Source: Immersiella caudata
Lineage: Eukaryota; Ascomycota; Sordariomycetes; Sordariales; Lasiosphaeriaceae
Reading direction: 5' to 3'
NCBI GenBank assembly: GCA_030512335.1
Contig: JAULSU010000002.1
Location: 930,001-994,000 of the forward strand
DNA: 64,000 nt
Both the position numbers and the translations under genes were made by a program. This document shows positions 1 to 11,122 of the stretch, in pieces (the stretch's first letter is position 1; the number at the start of each line of letters is the position of its first letter). The notes beneath the pieces were generated by a model. It saw only the letters and a list, made by a program, of their open reading frames with translations. It was not told where the DNA came from and did not search any database.

Positions 1-643
1 CTTCTCCAGTAGATAGGTGCTGAGTGCTCGAGCGGGTATGGTCATATGTGTTTGATACCAGTGGAGTAGTGGATGTATTAGGGCATCGCCCAGGGGTCTC
101 GCAGGGGTTGTGTACTGCGCACGGGCCAAACGCCATGGGCTGCGCTTGCAAATTTGACAGGGGTTCGCGGCTCTTTCGCGATGGAGCTTGGCGCAAGTGC
201 TCGACGTCACTTGAATTTTTGGCGTTGGGAAGGGAAAATTCGACTTGCTGGCTCGCTTCAACTCACTCGTTCCTGGAAATCACCCACGCTCGTTTATCAA
301 TTGCCTGGGGACGGTCTAAGATTGAAGATACATATTCTTTTCTCACACAACTACGACCAACCTCATTGAGCGAGCTCATACCTGCCTCACACCCGATTCC
401 GGTCTCAACCTCAACCCCGCAACCTGTCCGTCCACTCGTTGATCCATCCATCCCCGGATCTTCACCACTCCCGCAACATCCCCAACAAGTCCCCCAACAA
501 GGGGAATCCAGCCTCAATCAGTATCAACCATTAACCATCAACCATCAACCATCAACCATCAACCATCAACCATCAACCATCAACCATCAACCATCAACCA
601 TCAACCATCAACCATCAATCATCAATCATCACCATCCAACAAA
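1..643. other. Left-edge non-coding region
   Basis: No convincing gene is visible. The long plus-strand frame over 24-725 is carried by the CCATCAA repeat and lacks any recognisable domain. The right part is CT-rich and probably forms the promoter and leader of the small ORF at 644. Confidence 0.4.
523..630. repeat. Heptanucleotide tandem repeat (CCATCAA)n
   Basis: About 12 to 15 copies of a 7-bp unit CCATCAA, regular from about 533 to 617 and decaying at both ends (CATTAA, ATCATCA). It ends about 14 nt before the ATG at 644 and would lie in that gene's 5' leader. A 7-nt unit cannot keep one reading frame as a simple codon repeat. Confidence 0.9.
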
Positions 644-871
644 ATGCCCCGAAAGCTCAAAAACATGTACTCCCCCTACGGCCCCCGCCCCCGCCACTCC
701 GCGCGCCTGGTCGTTCTCTGGGTAGCCTGCTTCTTCTTCATCGTCTTCCTGACGTGGTATCTCAACTCGCGCCACGGGGGCAAGGCGGCCGAGTATACGA
801 GCAAGATTGTTGGTGTGAAGCCTGAGGGGGGGTTGGGTGGGGACTGGAGGAAGGATGTGTTGGATGATTGA
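644..871 (+). CDS. Small single-pass membrane protein, unrecognised
   Basis: A 75-residue ORF beginning MPRKLKNMYSPYG. A basic, proline-containing N-terminus (about 20 residues) is followed by one strongly hydrophobic segment at about residues 22-41 (LVVLWVACFFFIVFLTWYL) and a hydrophilic tail ending in WRKDVLDD. Positive charges before the segment suggest a type II orientation with the N-terminus in the cytosol. I do not recognise a family and propose no function. Support for being real comes from the clean membrane-segment design, the ATG start and the stop 30 nt before a G homopolymer. It could still be a chance ORF. Confidence 0.45.
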   Translation: MPRKLKNMYSPYGPRPRHSARLVVLWVACFFFIVFLTWYLNSRHGGKAAEYTSKIVGVKPEGGLGGDWRKDVLDD

Positions 872-900
872 GCGAGGTCCTTGAGGGGGTGGATGGCATT

Positions 901-921
901 GGGGGGGGGGGGGGGGGGGGG
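901..921 (+). repeat. G21 homopolymer
   Basis: Twenty-one consecutive G on the plus strand, starting 30 nt after the stop codon of the small ORF at 644-871. Such a run can form G-quadruplexes and is prone to length error in sequencing, so its exact length should not be trusted. Confidence 0.9.
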
Positions 922-2047
922 TAATGCGGTGGGGGGAGTTAAAAGTGGGAGCTATGATGGGATGGAAGAGCCATCGGAGGCATATAGCCGTGGTTTTTTA
1001 CTCTGGAATGGATACGTCGGGGGTGCAAGGAGGCACAAGTGGGCGAGGTGACGGTAGATTTGTTCTTCTGCCGCGTGGGTGATTGATTCAAGTTGAGGAG
1101 CTATGGAGGATGAGGGTTTTCGTTCTTCTCCATATGACATTCCAATAGAGAGCGAGGAAAGCTGGTAAATGATACCATGGGCAGAAAGATGATAGGAATG
1201 AGTGACGATAGGCAGGGAACTCGAAGACAGGACTGCCAGGTGTCTTTGGCCAGGCAGCTGGAGGCTAAGTTCGCCTGACGAGGATAGAATTGACAGTCTA
1301 AAAGGCCGTTGTATTTTTTTTCTTCCTGTCAGATTGTGAGAAATATGTGGCGCTTCAAGGGCGTATAGCTCACCCTCGTAGGTACCAACTGTCCGCCAGC
1401 TAGGAGGTACAGGCAGGTGGGTCTTACACTCATGTAGCGTACTCAAGTGCTGATTTGTTTACTCTCAATGAGCCCCGAACTCGCAAAACAAGGTGCGTGG
1501 TGATCACTGCATTTTTAGCCTCGCCAGAGGCCATAGTTCGGTGTAATTCAGGCCGAGCGGAGGCCTTCTTGAGGGCTAAAAATGCAGTGAGTGTATTCTG
1601 AGTGGCTCAAAGCGCCATCTCCCCAAGCCTCACGACGCTGTGTAACTATTCCATTGCTCTCAACTTCACCTCAGTTCCCAGCCTGGTTTCGCGCACAATT
1701 AACACAAGCGACAGAGTCTCAATGCAATATGCTGAACGCTTCTAATCATTTCATTGTTCCCCCTAAAATGCAGAACACCTGGGTTCTGACTGCCCAGCAG
1801 GACATCTCCATCACTTCCCCCACCTGTCCTCGTTGGAGACTCTCCACCGGACCAGCAATAGGAATGCATCTATCTCTAGACACACCATCAGCGCATCCTC
1901 ATCCAACTGCTCATGCATACTAACTCGAGGCTCTATTCCAAGGCTGCCCGGATTCCAAAAGGACATTCGATGTCTGTTCTCAGCCCCTTCTTCCTAGGTA
2001 TTCTCTCTTTCACAGCAATACCCCCGCTCCAGTGCATATCCATACTC
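922..2047. other. Intergenic region with an inverted-repeat element
   Basis: No supported gene. A 164-codon minus-strand frame (952-1446) and a 110-codon plus-strand frame (1591-1923) show no domain and have compositions expected of chance frames. The only structured element is the inverted repeat at 1504-1590. The right end is the 3' region of the minus-strand HECT gene. Confidence 0.6.
1504..1590. repeat. 87-bp element with perfect 17-bp terminal inverted repeats
   Basis: TCACTGCATTTTTAGCC at 1504-1520 is the exact reverse complement of GGCTAAAAATGCAGTGA at 1574-1590, with a 53-nt GC-rich centre. The shape is that of a very short MITE-like element or a transcribed hairpin. I see no clear target-site duplication and no second copy in the window, so the transposon origin is only a guess. 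Confidence 0.6.
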
Positions 2048-5000
2048 TTACTTCAGCCCAAAGCCCTCACTCTCAAACACAGCTCCCCAAACCATCCTCT
2101 CCAACCTCTCCCTAGTCCCATACCTCCACAAACTTAACGTGTTAAAACACGTCCTTGCCGTTGGCCACCTTCCCGTATCCTCCCCTAGACACGAAATCCT
2201 GATTGTCAAAGACGCCGCCCCCATAGCCGGAATGCGATCACTCCCCGTAATAAACAATAATAGCTTCCTCTGATCAGCTGGTGATGCCCGCTCGAACGAG
2301 TCCCAGAACCATCCGATGATTGGCTCATTTTCTGCTGGGTTGGCCGCACCCCAATTATCGTACTCTGCTACAGCGCGGAGAGAACTGATATCGAGAGCCT
2401 CGTCTGAGCCACGCACGAGCAATTCGATCTCCTCCGGGCGGAAAAGTGACAGAGCGTTGCCTCCGCAGACAGTGAAGAAGCCGCGCTTGAATGGTTCAAA
2501 CTGGCGCGTCACGGCTGTGTCAAGGAGGTAGCGGACGTAGAGATCGACGTACTCCTTACGATTCGCATTGGTGACTGCTCGTCGTTCCCCACCAGGGCAA
2601 AGTGCGGTCTTTTCGATGATGCCATATCGCTCGGTGTCGACGACAAAGTCAAGGCAAAATGTAGCTTCAACATCCCCATCGTAGTCCAGTAGCTGCCGAA
2701 GCCCTTGAGCAAGCCGGGGACGGTACTCTGCGAGGTCCTCTAACGTGTAGCTCATCGCCTGCCTTGGCTGAGACGTCGGTACCGCAGGTGATGGCGCCGC
2801 CATTAGTAATTTCCGGAACGCAAAGGGAGGCAAAGCCACATCCAAGATGGTAGAGTTATGAATGGCCAAGCCAAACACAACGCCCACCAAAAAGAACTGC
2901 TCCGATGGCTCCAGCGAGCCTGGGTTGAAGTAGCAATGCTGTGAATCCTCATCGTAGAGGAACATCCCTGCAACTCGTCAGCCTCCTGCACGACTTAAAC
3001 AAGATGGTACTCACCATAATCAGGATTGAAGAGCTCCCTGACTAACAACAAAAACCATTCTTTTCTCAGCCCTCCTGCATCAACTCCTTCTTCCCCTGCA
3101 AACACAATCTTCAACCCCTTTTTGATATCTTCCGCCCCTCCCCCAATGACCTCACTCACTCCCTTCAAACTATCATCCACCAGACAGTCCCTCCTCACAT
3201 TCAGCACCAGGTGTGTCTGGATCGCCCTGTGAGACAAAATACTGTCAAAGAATGCATCCCTTGCCTTATTTTCCATCTGCCGCCGCGCGTCGTACTCCAA
3301 AATCTGGATCTTGGCCCCGACGCTGAGCAGGAACGGGTACTGACAGAATGAGAACTTGCCTTTTTTGCGCTCCCAAGCCTCAAAGTCGGCGACCAGGTCT
3401 GAGTCGTCCAAGAGTGTGGTGTAAAAGTCGCTCGTAGCGACGATCTGCCCCCTGACCTGGACTCGCTCCCTGTTGGAACTACTAGCTTCCAGATGACCTG
3501 TCTGACTTCGTCGCGCATGTCCCATATTGTTCGCTGCGAAGAGCAGGCCCAAGATCTGGGCGGCGGCTTTAATCTGCCAGTCATCTTGGTAGATTATGCG
3601 CTTTGGCTTTTCTTTTTGCTTTTTGCCGGACCCCGGGGTTTGTCCCAGGGCGGCGTGGAGTGAGGCCGGAGAGCGGCCAGCACCCATACTTGGGATCAAG
3701 CCGTCGGTGATGTCAATTTTTACCTCGTGTTTCTTCTCGTTCTGCCTTATAAGACGGTACGCGAGAAATCCCGAGACGAGGTCTTTAAGCTGGATGAATA
3801 GCGGTTCGGGATATCTTGCGAACCAGTGCACAAGATGAGTATGGCATTCGGGAGAGGTGTTTGATAGGAGACCGACGATGCGCTTGATGATGCCGGAGTG
3901 ACGCCCAGCAACAGGACCTGTCCCTCGGTGGGTCGAGCTGCTGCTGTGTTGAGATGGAGCTTCATTCAAGTGATCGAACTCGCCAGTGTACTGCTTGTGT
4001 GATGCGTGTAGCAGAGGATTTGCGGAAATTATCAAGAGAAATCGCAGCTCGTGAGGTCCAGAAAGTGGCCGTCCAGGGCGCTTCATAATCGCCTCGCAAG
4101 CCTTCAGCAAGGTTCTCTGGGCATGTTCCTGTCCGACAAGGATCTGTGTTTCAATCTCCTCCAATGCAGTAGGAGACACAGCGAGGGTGGAATCCTCTCC
4201 TACCAAACTGTTGTAGACGGTTGGCCACGACCGCGCCGCTTCCACCACAGCCATATACCACTCTTCCAGTTCTTGCCAGTCAATGCGGGGATTCCTCGAA
4301 CTCACCGTAGATGGGCCGCTTTCACTGCGGTTGGAAGCCGTTCTGCCGGGAACGGTGTCTTCCTGACCACCGGTCCACCAAGAACCGTTCTCCGCAAAGT
4401 CCCCAAGGAGGAGAAGCTTAGGGTCCAAATCGACTATCTGGTAGTCATTGTGTTGCGGCTCTTTGGGCTGTGTCTCTTTTCGCGGTTCAGGTCGACGTCG
4501 CTGACCCCCGTCCCGACTAGGTCTCACACGATGGCTCGAATGGTGAGTTGAAAACGAGGAGTTTAGGCAGTCAAACGAGGAAAAGCAGCTGACAACGTAG
4601 TCTTCCAGCCGCCGAAATATTCTTTTTCCATCTGCCCCTGGGCTCGGCGGGTCTGGACTTTGCCCAGGGCGTCGCTCACGGGCAGCCGCATCCAAGAGCG
4701 CAGGCCGCCCTTCGGGATAGGACGTCGAGTATGACCTTGACGCGGAGCTAATAGGTCGAACAGTGTTGCGGTTGTGAGTATTGTCATTCGGTCCGCAATT
4801 CTGCGGTGATGTCCCGAGAGTCTCAGACGGTTTCGGCCGCATCGCCAATGGCATTCCCGTTGAAAGATGACCATTCCTCCCACCACTCGGCGATCGGTTC
4901 GGCCAGTTGCCCAGTGGCCACTGAGGGCCTGCTGACAATCTCCTCCCTCTACCGCCAAGGGCCGAAGCCAGAAAATCTCGAAGGCCCTGTGTAATCAATG

Positions 5001-5679
5001 ACTTTGTGTGGTCAACAGAAATCGGGCCATCTGCATGTCGGTAACCGTACGGCTCCGCCGGGGATGCCGTCCTGCCGCCGTTCGCATGCGCTGCGGGCGG
5101 CCCCTGAGAACCATCTCGTCTCGACTGCCGCTCCGGAGGTTGCAGGTTGTTGACGGTGAGGCAGATGGTGCACTTGAACAGCTGTAGCTCTCTAGGCCAC
5201 CGAACCAGCGATCCGCAGGTGATGCACCTCCCCGTGCTGAAGTCTCGACTTCCCGGCGAAGACCCATTTTTGTGGCCCCGCGTCTGCGGCTTGTGCAGGT
5301 TCGGCATGGGACCGGCCTCGTCGGCCGACTCCGAGTCGGAGTGGTCGGCGACCATCTGGGTGGATTTCTTCTTCTTGCCCGAAAATAGCGACGGGAACGG
5401 GTGGCTCATGGACCGCGAGTGGGCGGGACGTGGGGGTCGACGCGGGTGCAGGTCTTCCTCGGACGAGCTCGAACCGGCCTGGATCTGGTAGCTATCCAAA
5501 ACCTCGAATTCCGATATTCGCGAGGTGCCCGTGTATCGCCTGCCTATCGAGCTCGCATGTGGACGCCGGGGCTGGGGCTGCGATTGCGGCTGCGGTTCTC
5601 GCTGCGATTGGGACTGGCTCGCCGCTACATCGGATGCTGGTGGACGCTGCGAGTCCACTCTGCCGTACCAGGGTGCCAT
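2048..5679 (-). CDS. HUL4: HECT-type E3 ubiquitin ligase, HUL4-like
   Basis: Two exons, 5679-3015 and 2967-2048, joined across a 47-nt intron (3014-2968, GTGAGT...TTGCAG) that restores the HECT reading NPDYG-MFLYDEDS; product about 1,194 residues. The N-terminal half is low-complexity, rich in S, P, R and Q, with a short zinc-binding-like CxxC...CxxC stretch near residue 155 (CITCG...CTICL). The last roughly 380 residues form the HECT domain, ending with the catalytic cysteine motif TCFNTLSL (about Cys1162) and a normal acidic/aromatic tail. HECT enzymes take ubiquitin from an E2 onto that cysteine and pass it to substrate. Length and domain order fit the fungal HUL4 group better than RSP5, since there are no C2 or WW domains. 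The exact subfamily is inference. Confidence 0.88.
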
Positions 5680-7022
5680 GCTGAGCGGTGGAGTTGTGAG
5701 AACCGGGCATGGAGTGGTTGCGACAGTTGCGCCTTCATCTGCGTCCTCCTCACCGACCTGAGGTGGCAGCCAGGGAAGGAGCGATTTGGCGTGGGCTGGG
5801 GTTTCTCGGTTATCCCTCCACCGCTCCTGCCAATTCTTCGATATACGTGATTGTGCTCGATCAAGACTTTGAGGGCCACTCTGGGCATCGGATCAGTCTA
5901 GAGTCGGACAGACGAGGAGCGACGTCGTTGAAACACAATCAAGAGGCTCGGGTACTGGCCCAACGCATTTCGCGCCTCGCGCCGCGCTGTCTGGATGCAA
6001 AAGATGATGGGTTGCCGTTAAAGTAAGCCACACACGACAGCGGCGCCATCAGCTTGGTGACGGCTCAGGGACAGGCAGACAAAACTCTGGAACGAGGGCG
6101 ATCGGCAAGATTGGCGAGCCAGCCGAACCAGACCATTACCTTTTCTTCTCAAGGCAGAGTTGGAGACATCAGCGTCTCGGATTGGGGCTTTGTTGGAGTT
6201 GCAAACGGCCGAAACAGGAGCTGTCCCGGATCAACCCGGGGCCAGGCGATTTTCAGGGTGCAAACGGCAAGCTCGAGGTGTGTTAGGCCTTGGTTTCTCG
6301 TGCGATACGAGACTCTGGTAGGTTGGAAACATCACGGTCGACGAATGACGGAGTCTGGATGCCGTGTTGGGGCCCGAGCTGATCCCTGTATTTGGGTCTT
6401 CTGCAGCAACTGGGATCCCCGCGTACCCCGCAACGCCCGACAGCTGAGCCCGCTAAGGTTGCCATTTTAGCACACCTGCATCCCACGGAAGACAAACCAC
6501 GGATTCCCAGAGGCCTCGGATACGATCCGAGGCCTATTCCTGGGATTATTGATGGGTCACAACAGCTCCGTCTGATGAACCTTGAAATAGGTTTAACTGT
6601 CCTCCGCGCAGAGAGAGGGATTCAGCGAGCAAACGCCAAGAACATCACAACACAGCAGTGGAAGGAAGCTTCAGATTAGGTTAGCGGGCAGGAAGCAACC
6701 TGACATCGACTTCCAGGTTTGTATCGGAAGGTTTCCAAAAATCTCATACTTGAGCCATGCAACTCAGATTGCCAAGACGAGGCAGGTCGCATTATGACAC
6801 TACTTCCCGTTCTATACAGAGCCTCGCAAACGGGAGTTGAACGCACGATGATACCACGCAACACCTGGCGGTTCAGTTCGCAGTGCGGATCCGGAGCCAA
6901 GGCTGCAGTGTTGCCTAGATCACCCCACAATATCAACATCTATCAGCAGGCTCGGTCAACGCCACCTGGTGCTCCCTTCATCGCCAGGTCGAAACTGATA
7001 TTTCTCGCACCCAACATTCAAG
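5680..7022. other. Divergent intergenic region between the HECT and TDP2-like genes
   Basis: This 1.3-kb stretch lies between two divergently transcribed genes and should hold both promoters. Plus-strand frames at 5709-6026, 6054-6470 and 6719-7093 show no domain or codon bias. The one marked element is the palindrome at 6511-6535. Confidence 0.6.
6506..6544. promoter_or_regulatory. Strong palindrome containing CGG-N7-CCG
   Basis: AGGCCTCGGAT (6511-6521) and ATCCGAGGCCT (6525-6535) are perfect inverted repeats around a 3-nt centre, and flanking CCCAG/CTGGG extend it imperfectly. The inner CGG-N7-CCG has the form of a site for a dimeric Zn(II)2Cys6 fungal transcription factor (known class; the specific factor is unknown). 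It lies about 480 nt upstream of the TDP2-like ATG and about 830 nt upstream of the HECT start. Confidence 0.45.
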
Positions 7023-8037
7023 ATGCAGGGATTCGGCAAACTTCCTGGGACTTCGGAGCTCTTTCCCCGACCCAAAGTCACAGAGCAAATTGAGCAGTTC
7101 CATTATGTCTTCAAGGATGGCAAATGGGGACCTGTTGAAGCCGATTCGTACGGGACTCGCATGCCGGAAGTCTTCTCAGTGATGTCCTGGAACATCGACT
7201 TTCAGCGACCGCTGGCAAATGAACGGATGGAAGCGGCACTACACCATCTTGGCTCCTGCAGCCTGCGAGGGGGGAGGACTACTATAATCATGTTGAACGA
7301 GATGATTGTGTCCGACCTCAAATTGATCCAACAAGAGCCCTGGGTGCAAGAGGGTTACTTTGTGACTGATCTCACAGGCAAGAAATGGATGAGCCGTTAT
7401 GGTAAGAGACTCGACAACACGATAGCACTGCACAACCAGTTAACATAGCTCAGGAACGTGCATCCTCGTTCCCAAGTCTCTGCCCGTCAAAAGCGTCTTT
7501 CGCGTCCCTTACCTGAAATCAGACATGGGCCGGGACGTCCTCTTCGTCGATATCACCCTCCCTGGCGACAAAATCCTCCGTATCGGAAGCACCCACCTCG
7601 AGTCTCTGCGTTCCCATCCCCCACTCCGCCCAGATCAACTCCAAACCGCAGCAGACTTCATGAAGCAAGCCGACGCCGGCATCGTCGGAGGCGATCTCAA
7701 CGCCATTGAAGACTTTGACAAGACTCTACACCTCAAAAACGACCTCAAGGACGCATACCTCGAAACAGGCGGCCAAGAAGACGCCGAAGAAGGCGCAACA
7801 TGGGGCCAGATGGTAACCAAGAGGGAACGAGCACGTTATGGTCTCGGTAGGCTAGACAAGATCCTCTACTGCGGCACCCTAGCAGCAGAAGGTTTCCAAA
7901 CGTTTGGAATGGACGTTGTGCTCGAAGGCGAGGCCGGTGAGAGGCTGGTGGGGGAATATTTCGGCGGGCTGGAGAAGGCTTGGGTGACGGATCATTTGGG
8001 GGTCATGGCTGACTTTCGCCTTGCGCTGGACTCGTAG
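7023..8037 (+). CDS. TDP2-like endonuclease/exonuclease/phosphatase-family protein
   Basis: Exons 7023-7401 and 7454-8037 with a 52-nt intron (GTAAGA...CTCAG) give a 320-residue protein. Catalytic motifs of the Mg-dependent EEP fold are present in order: SWNID near residue 58, a metal-binding Glu in LNEM near 98, STHLES, GGDLNA and the terminal VTDHLGVMADF. This arrangement matches tyrosyl-DNA phosphodiesterase 2, which removes 5'-phosphotyrosyl adducts left by topoisomerase II. The usual LQE motif reads LNE here. No ubiquitin-binding N-terminal domain is present, as in other small fungal members. The substrate is inferred from the family. The frame stays open for 56 codons after the TAG stop, which I take as chance. 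Confidence 0.8.
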
Positions 8038-8884
8038 CCTTGCGGCGGTACGGCCGCGAGCCTCACCTTTCAGCAGCTGCCGAGTCACGGATGGGCCGGC
8101 CGAGGTTTACCTATATATGGTAGTTGGCGAGCCGGTAGAGACAGGGTTGATGAGACCCTGGGTGGGAGCCAAGGACTTCTAGAGGTTTTTAGCTTCCGCG
8201 AAGTCTGACCACCCCCTGCTGGGACCGTTCTGGTGGGATGACTATTCAGCTGGAATTAGGTCTTCAATATGCACTAGGTACTAGTAAATGTCCTGCTGTG
8301 GTCGTTTAAACCCCTGTTTATTATTTACCGAGACCTTTTCATTAGCATCTAATAGTATTTGTCTGATGGAGACCGCCGCAAACGCCGTGCCTTGGATGTC
8401 TGGCGTCATGGCGCGGATCAGACATTTGCAAACAACCCTGGCCCCGCATCGAGATCACCATTGCAGAATGATTCAAACGGATGACGAAGGGCTTGCGATG
8501 GAGGGTACAACCGTGAGCTTAAGTGAAACAAAGTCATGGTCCAGTCGGCCGTTGCTGAAGTGTGCTCAACGACGCGCTAATTGACGCCCTGGAACCCCCC
8601 CCTTTTGCGGGGTTGTCCCCAGCTTAGCGCACGTAAAGTAAGGACAGCGCAATCAAGCATCAGTAAGGGCCAGGGATCAGCAGGTTCCAGTTCCGGATGA
8701 GCTGAGACCATTGACGACATGCACCCAATGACCCCAATCCCATTCGACGGGAGATTCCATTCTTCTCCGGCTCCCACCCACCTCTATATTCGACTGTTGG
8801 ACTTTTACGCCCGCCGCCTTCCCAACGTTCGCATCGTCGTCCTCCGACTGCGGCCCCGCGATTGTCGGCGATTGAAGCGCCGCA
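8038..8884. other. Intergenic region
   Basis: No gene is supported. It contains the TDP2-like 3' region with an accidental 56-codon open frame, then a C/T-rich segment that probably serves as promoter and leader of the CHY/RING gene. A TATATA-like motif occurs near 8110. Confidence 0.6.
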
Positions 8885-11122
8885 ATGCCGTCGCTGGTGA
8901 CCAACTTCATCATCAACCCCGTCTTGCGCCAGGCCCGCCGCTTTTCGTCGGGTTTCGCCACCGAGGAGCCGCCCGCTGCGATTCGGCACCACCGCACGAG
9001 GTCTGACGTAGGAGAGACTGCTTTTGCTGCCGACGATGCGATTTTGGAGCTAGATGGTGAGGGGAACGGGAGGGTACCGGATACCCGTCGATCTAGAACG
9101 TCGAGTCTGTCTGTAGCTCAGCCCCCTATACCGGGCCCGAGGACGAGTTCGAGGCGGAATACGCTTAATCGAGCCACAACCGGGGAGTCCAGCTTGGCGA
9201 ATGCCACCCCAAGCGGCCAGCCATCGACAGAGGCCGGGACAACAAACGGTGGTGGGGGTGTCGGAATCGCCGGGTTAGGATGGATCGACGAGACGAGCAG
9301 GAACACGCCGTTGCCGGAGGATGATGGCAACGGCGAGTTACGGCAGAAGATACTAGCGATCCAAGGCATGAGTGTGTCGCAACCTTTAAAGGCGCAATTG
9401 GTGCACCAGCTGCTGATGGAGGGGTACAATAAACGCCATGCGCCACCGACAAGCCCAACGCTTATTCCGGAGTCGCCAACGGGCCGGAGTGTCCAGGACC
9501 ACCGGGAAGCGGAGCCGTCCGGGGCGCTGCAGCAGGCTCTCAAATTCCTGAACCCGCTCGGCGACGGCAACGGGCCGCTGGATCTGCCCCTAACGGAGGC
9601 CGACCTGAGGAAGACGTATGTGTCCATCGCACCACCACCGGACGATGACCTGGCAGCGCATGTGGAGAAGATGGGAATAGAGGATCACGGTCAGCCAGTG
9701 CTGGGGTGCGAGCATTACCGGCGGAATGTGAAGATGCAGTGCGCCACTTGCGAGAAGTGGTATACCTGCCGCTTCTGTCATGATGCTGTCGAGGATCACA
9801 CCTTGCCGCGCAAGGAGACCAAGCACATGCTTTGTATGCTCTGCGGCTGCGCCCAGAAGGCTTCGGATACGTGTGTTGGATGCGGCGAGTCCGCGGCCTA
9901 CTACTTTTGTGGTGTGTGTAAGCTGTGGAATGACGATCCCAACAAGTCTATCTACCACTGCAACGACTGCGGGCTCTGTCGGGTTGGCCAGGGGCTAGGA
10001 AAGGACTTCTTCCACTGCAAGGTAAGTTGATCTTGATGAAGACATATCTCATGTACTGACCCTGCCCAGAAATGCATGGCGTGTATCTCGATGACGACAG
10101 GACACAAGTGCATCGAGCGTTCCATTGACTGCGACTGCCCCATCTGCGGCGAGTACATGTTCAACTCGCCGCGGCCCATCATCTTCATGCAGTGCGGTCA
10201 CAGCATCCACCGACGCTGTTTCGACCAGCACATGCAGACGTCCTACAAGTGTCCCCTCTGCAACAAGAGCTGCGTCAACATGGACGCCCAGTTCCGCTCG
10301 TTCGACATGGCCATTCTCACCCAGCCCATGCCTCCTGAATACCACGACGCCCGTGCCATCGTCTCCTGCAATGACTGCTCCGCCAAATCTCAAACCGCAT
10401 ATCACTGGCTCGGCCTCAAATGCTCACTCTGCTCCTCCTACAACACCATCCAGCTCCAGCTTCTAAACATGCCCGGTCAGGACCGCGAACATAACTCCTC
10501 TTCTACCCGCTCCCAGCCCGGAACAACTCGCATCCCCTCTGCCCGCCGCCTCTCGGATCTCGCTGCCGAAGCCCTCCCCGACATCGCCGCTCTCGCCCGC
10601 CAACTCCGTCGTCGCAACCGTCCCGCCCCATCGGACCGCCCCTCTTCACCTTCCATGCTATCCCGACTCTTCCTCCCGCGGGGCAACAGTAATAACAACG
10701 GTAACAGCGGCACAAGTACTGGTGGTGTTGGTGGTGGTCTCGTCCGGTCTGTATCACCTTCACCCGACCACCTCGCACCCGCATCTGCCTCCGCCCCTGC
10801 TATAGCCGGCCCCCTTGCTGCCCTTGCAATGATTTCATCCGAGGAGGATATCCCGTTGCACCCATCTCGAAACCGTGGACTTATGCCTTTACTCGGACCA
10901 GACGATTCCGAGGAGGAAGATGGGGAGGATGAAGATATGCTGGATTTTTGGGGGAGAAGTGGGGATGATACGAGGGGCGTTACTTCGGATGGGGGAGTCG
11001 AGTTTGACGGGGAGGATGGGGAGGATGAAGAGGAGGAGGAAAGTAGCAGCAGCGAGGAGGAAGATGTGTGTGATGAGGAGGATGATGAGGAGGAGGAGAT
11101 TGTATTGTTTGGACATCGGTAG
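8885..11122 (+). CDS. CHY and RING zinc-finger E3 ubiquitin ligase (RCHY1/Pirh2-like)
   Basis: Exons 8885-10021 and 10070-11122 (48-nt intron GTAAGT...CCCAG) encode 729 residues. After a disordered S/T/P-rich N-terminus of about 265 residues come a CHY zinc finger starting at LGCEHYRRNV (about 270-345), a CTCHY-type finger (about 345-400), a RING-H2 (CDCPICGEYMF...CGHSIHRRCF...CPLCNK, about 400-443) and a zinc ribbon (CNDCSAK...CSLCSSY). A long acidic tail of D/E/S runs holds the last 90 or so residues. The CHY-CTCHY-RING-ribbon order defines RCHY1/Pirh2 ligases, where the RING recruits the E2. The fungal protein is more than twice the animal length because of its disordered ends. Substrates cannot be told from sequence. 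Confidence 0.9.

Noticed and set aside
523..630. Regular CCATCAA array as a CRISPR-like or protein repeat
   Set aside because: The units are directly adjacent with no spacers, and the surrounding frame has no protein features. It is a simple minisatellite.
952..1446. 164-codon minus-strand ORF
   Set aside because: No domain, no codon bias, and no splice partners. Consistent with a chance frame.
8035..8208. TAG of the TDP2-like gene followed by 56 open codons in frame, another possible readthrough
   Set aside because: The extension (PCGGTAASLTFQQL...) looks like random GC-rich sequence, and the protein already ends at its catalytic DH motif with a normal tail. I use it as a control for how often post-stop openings arise by chance.
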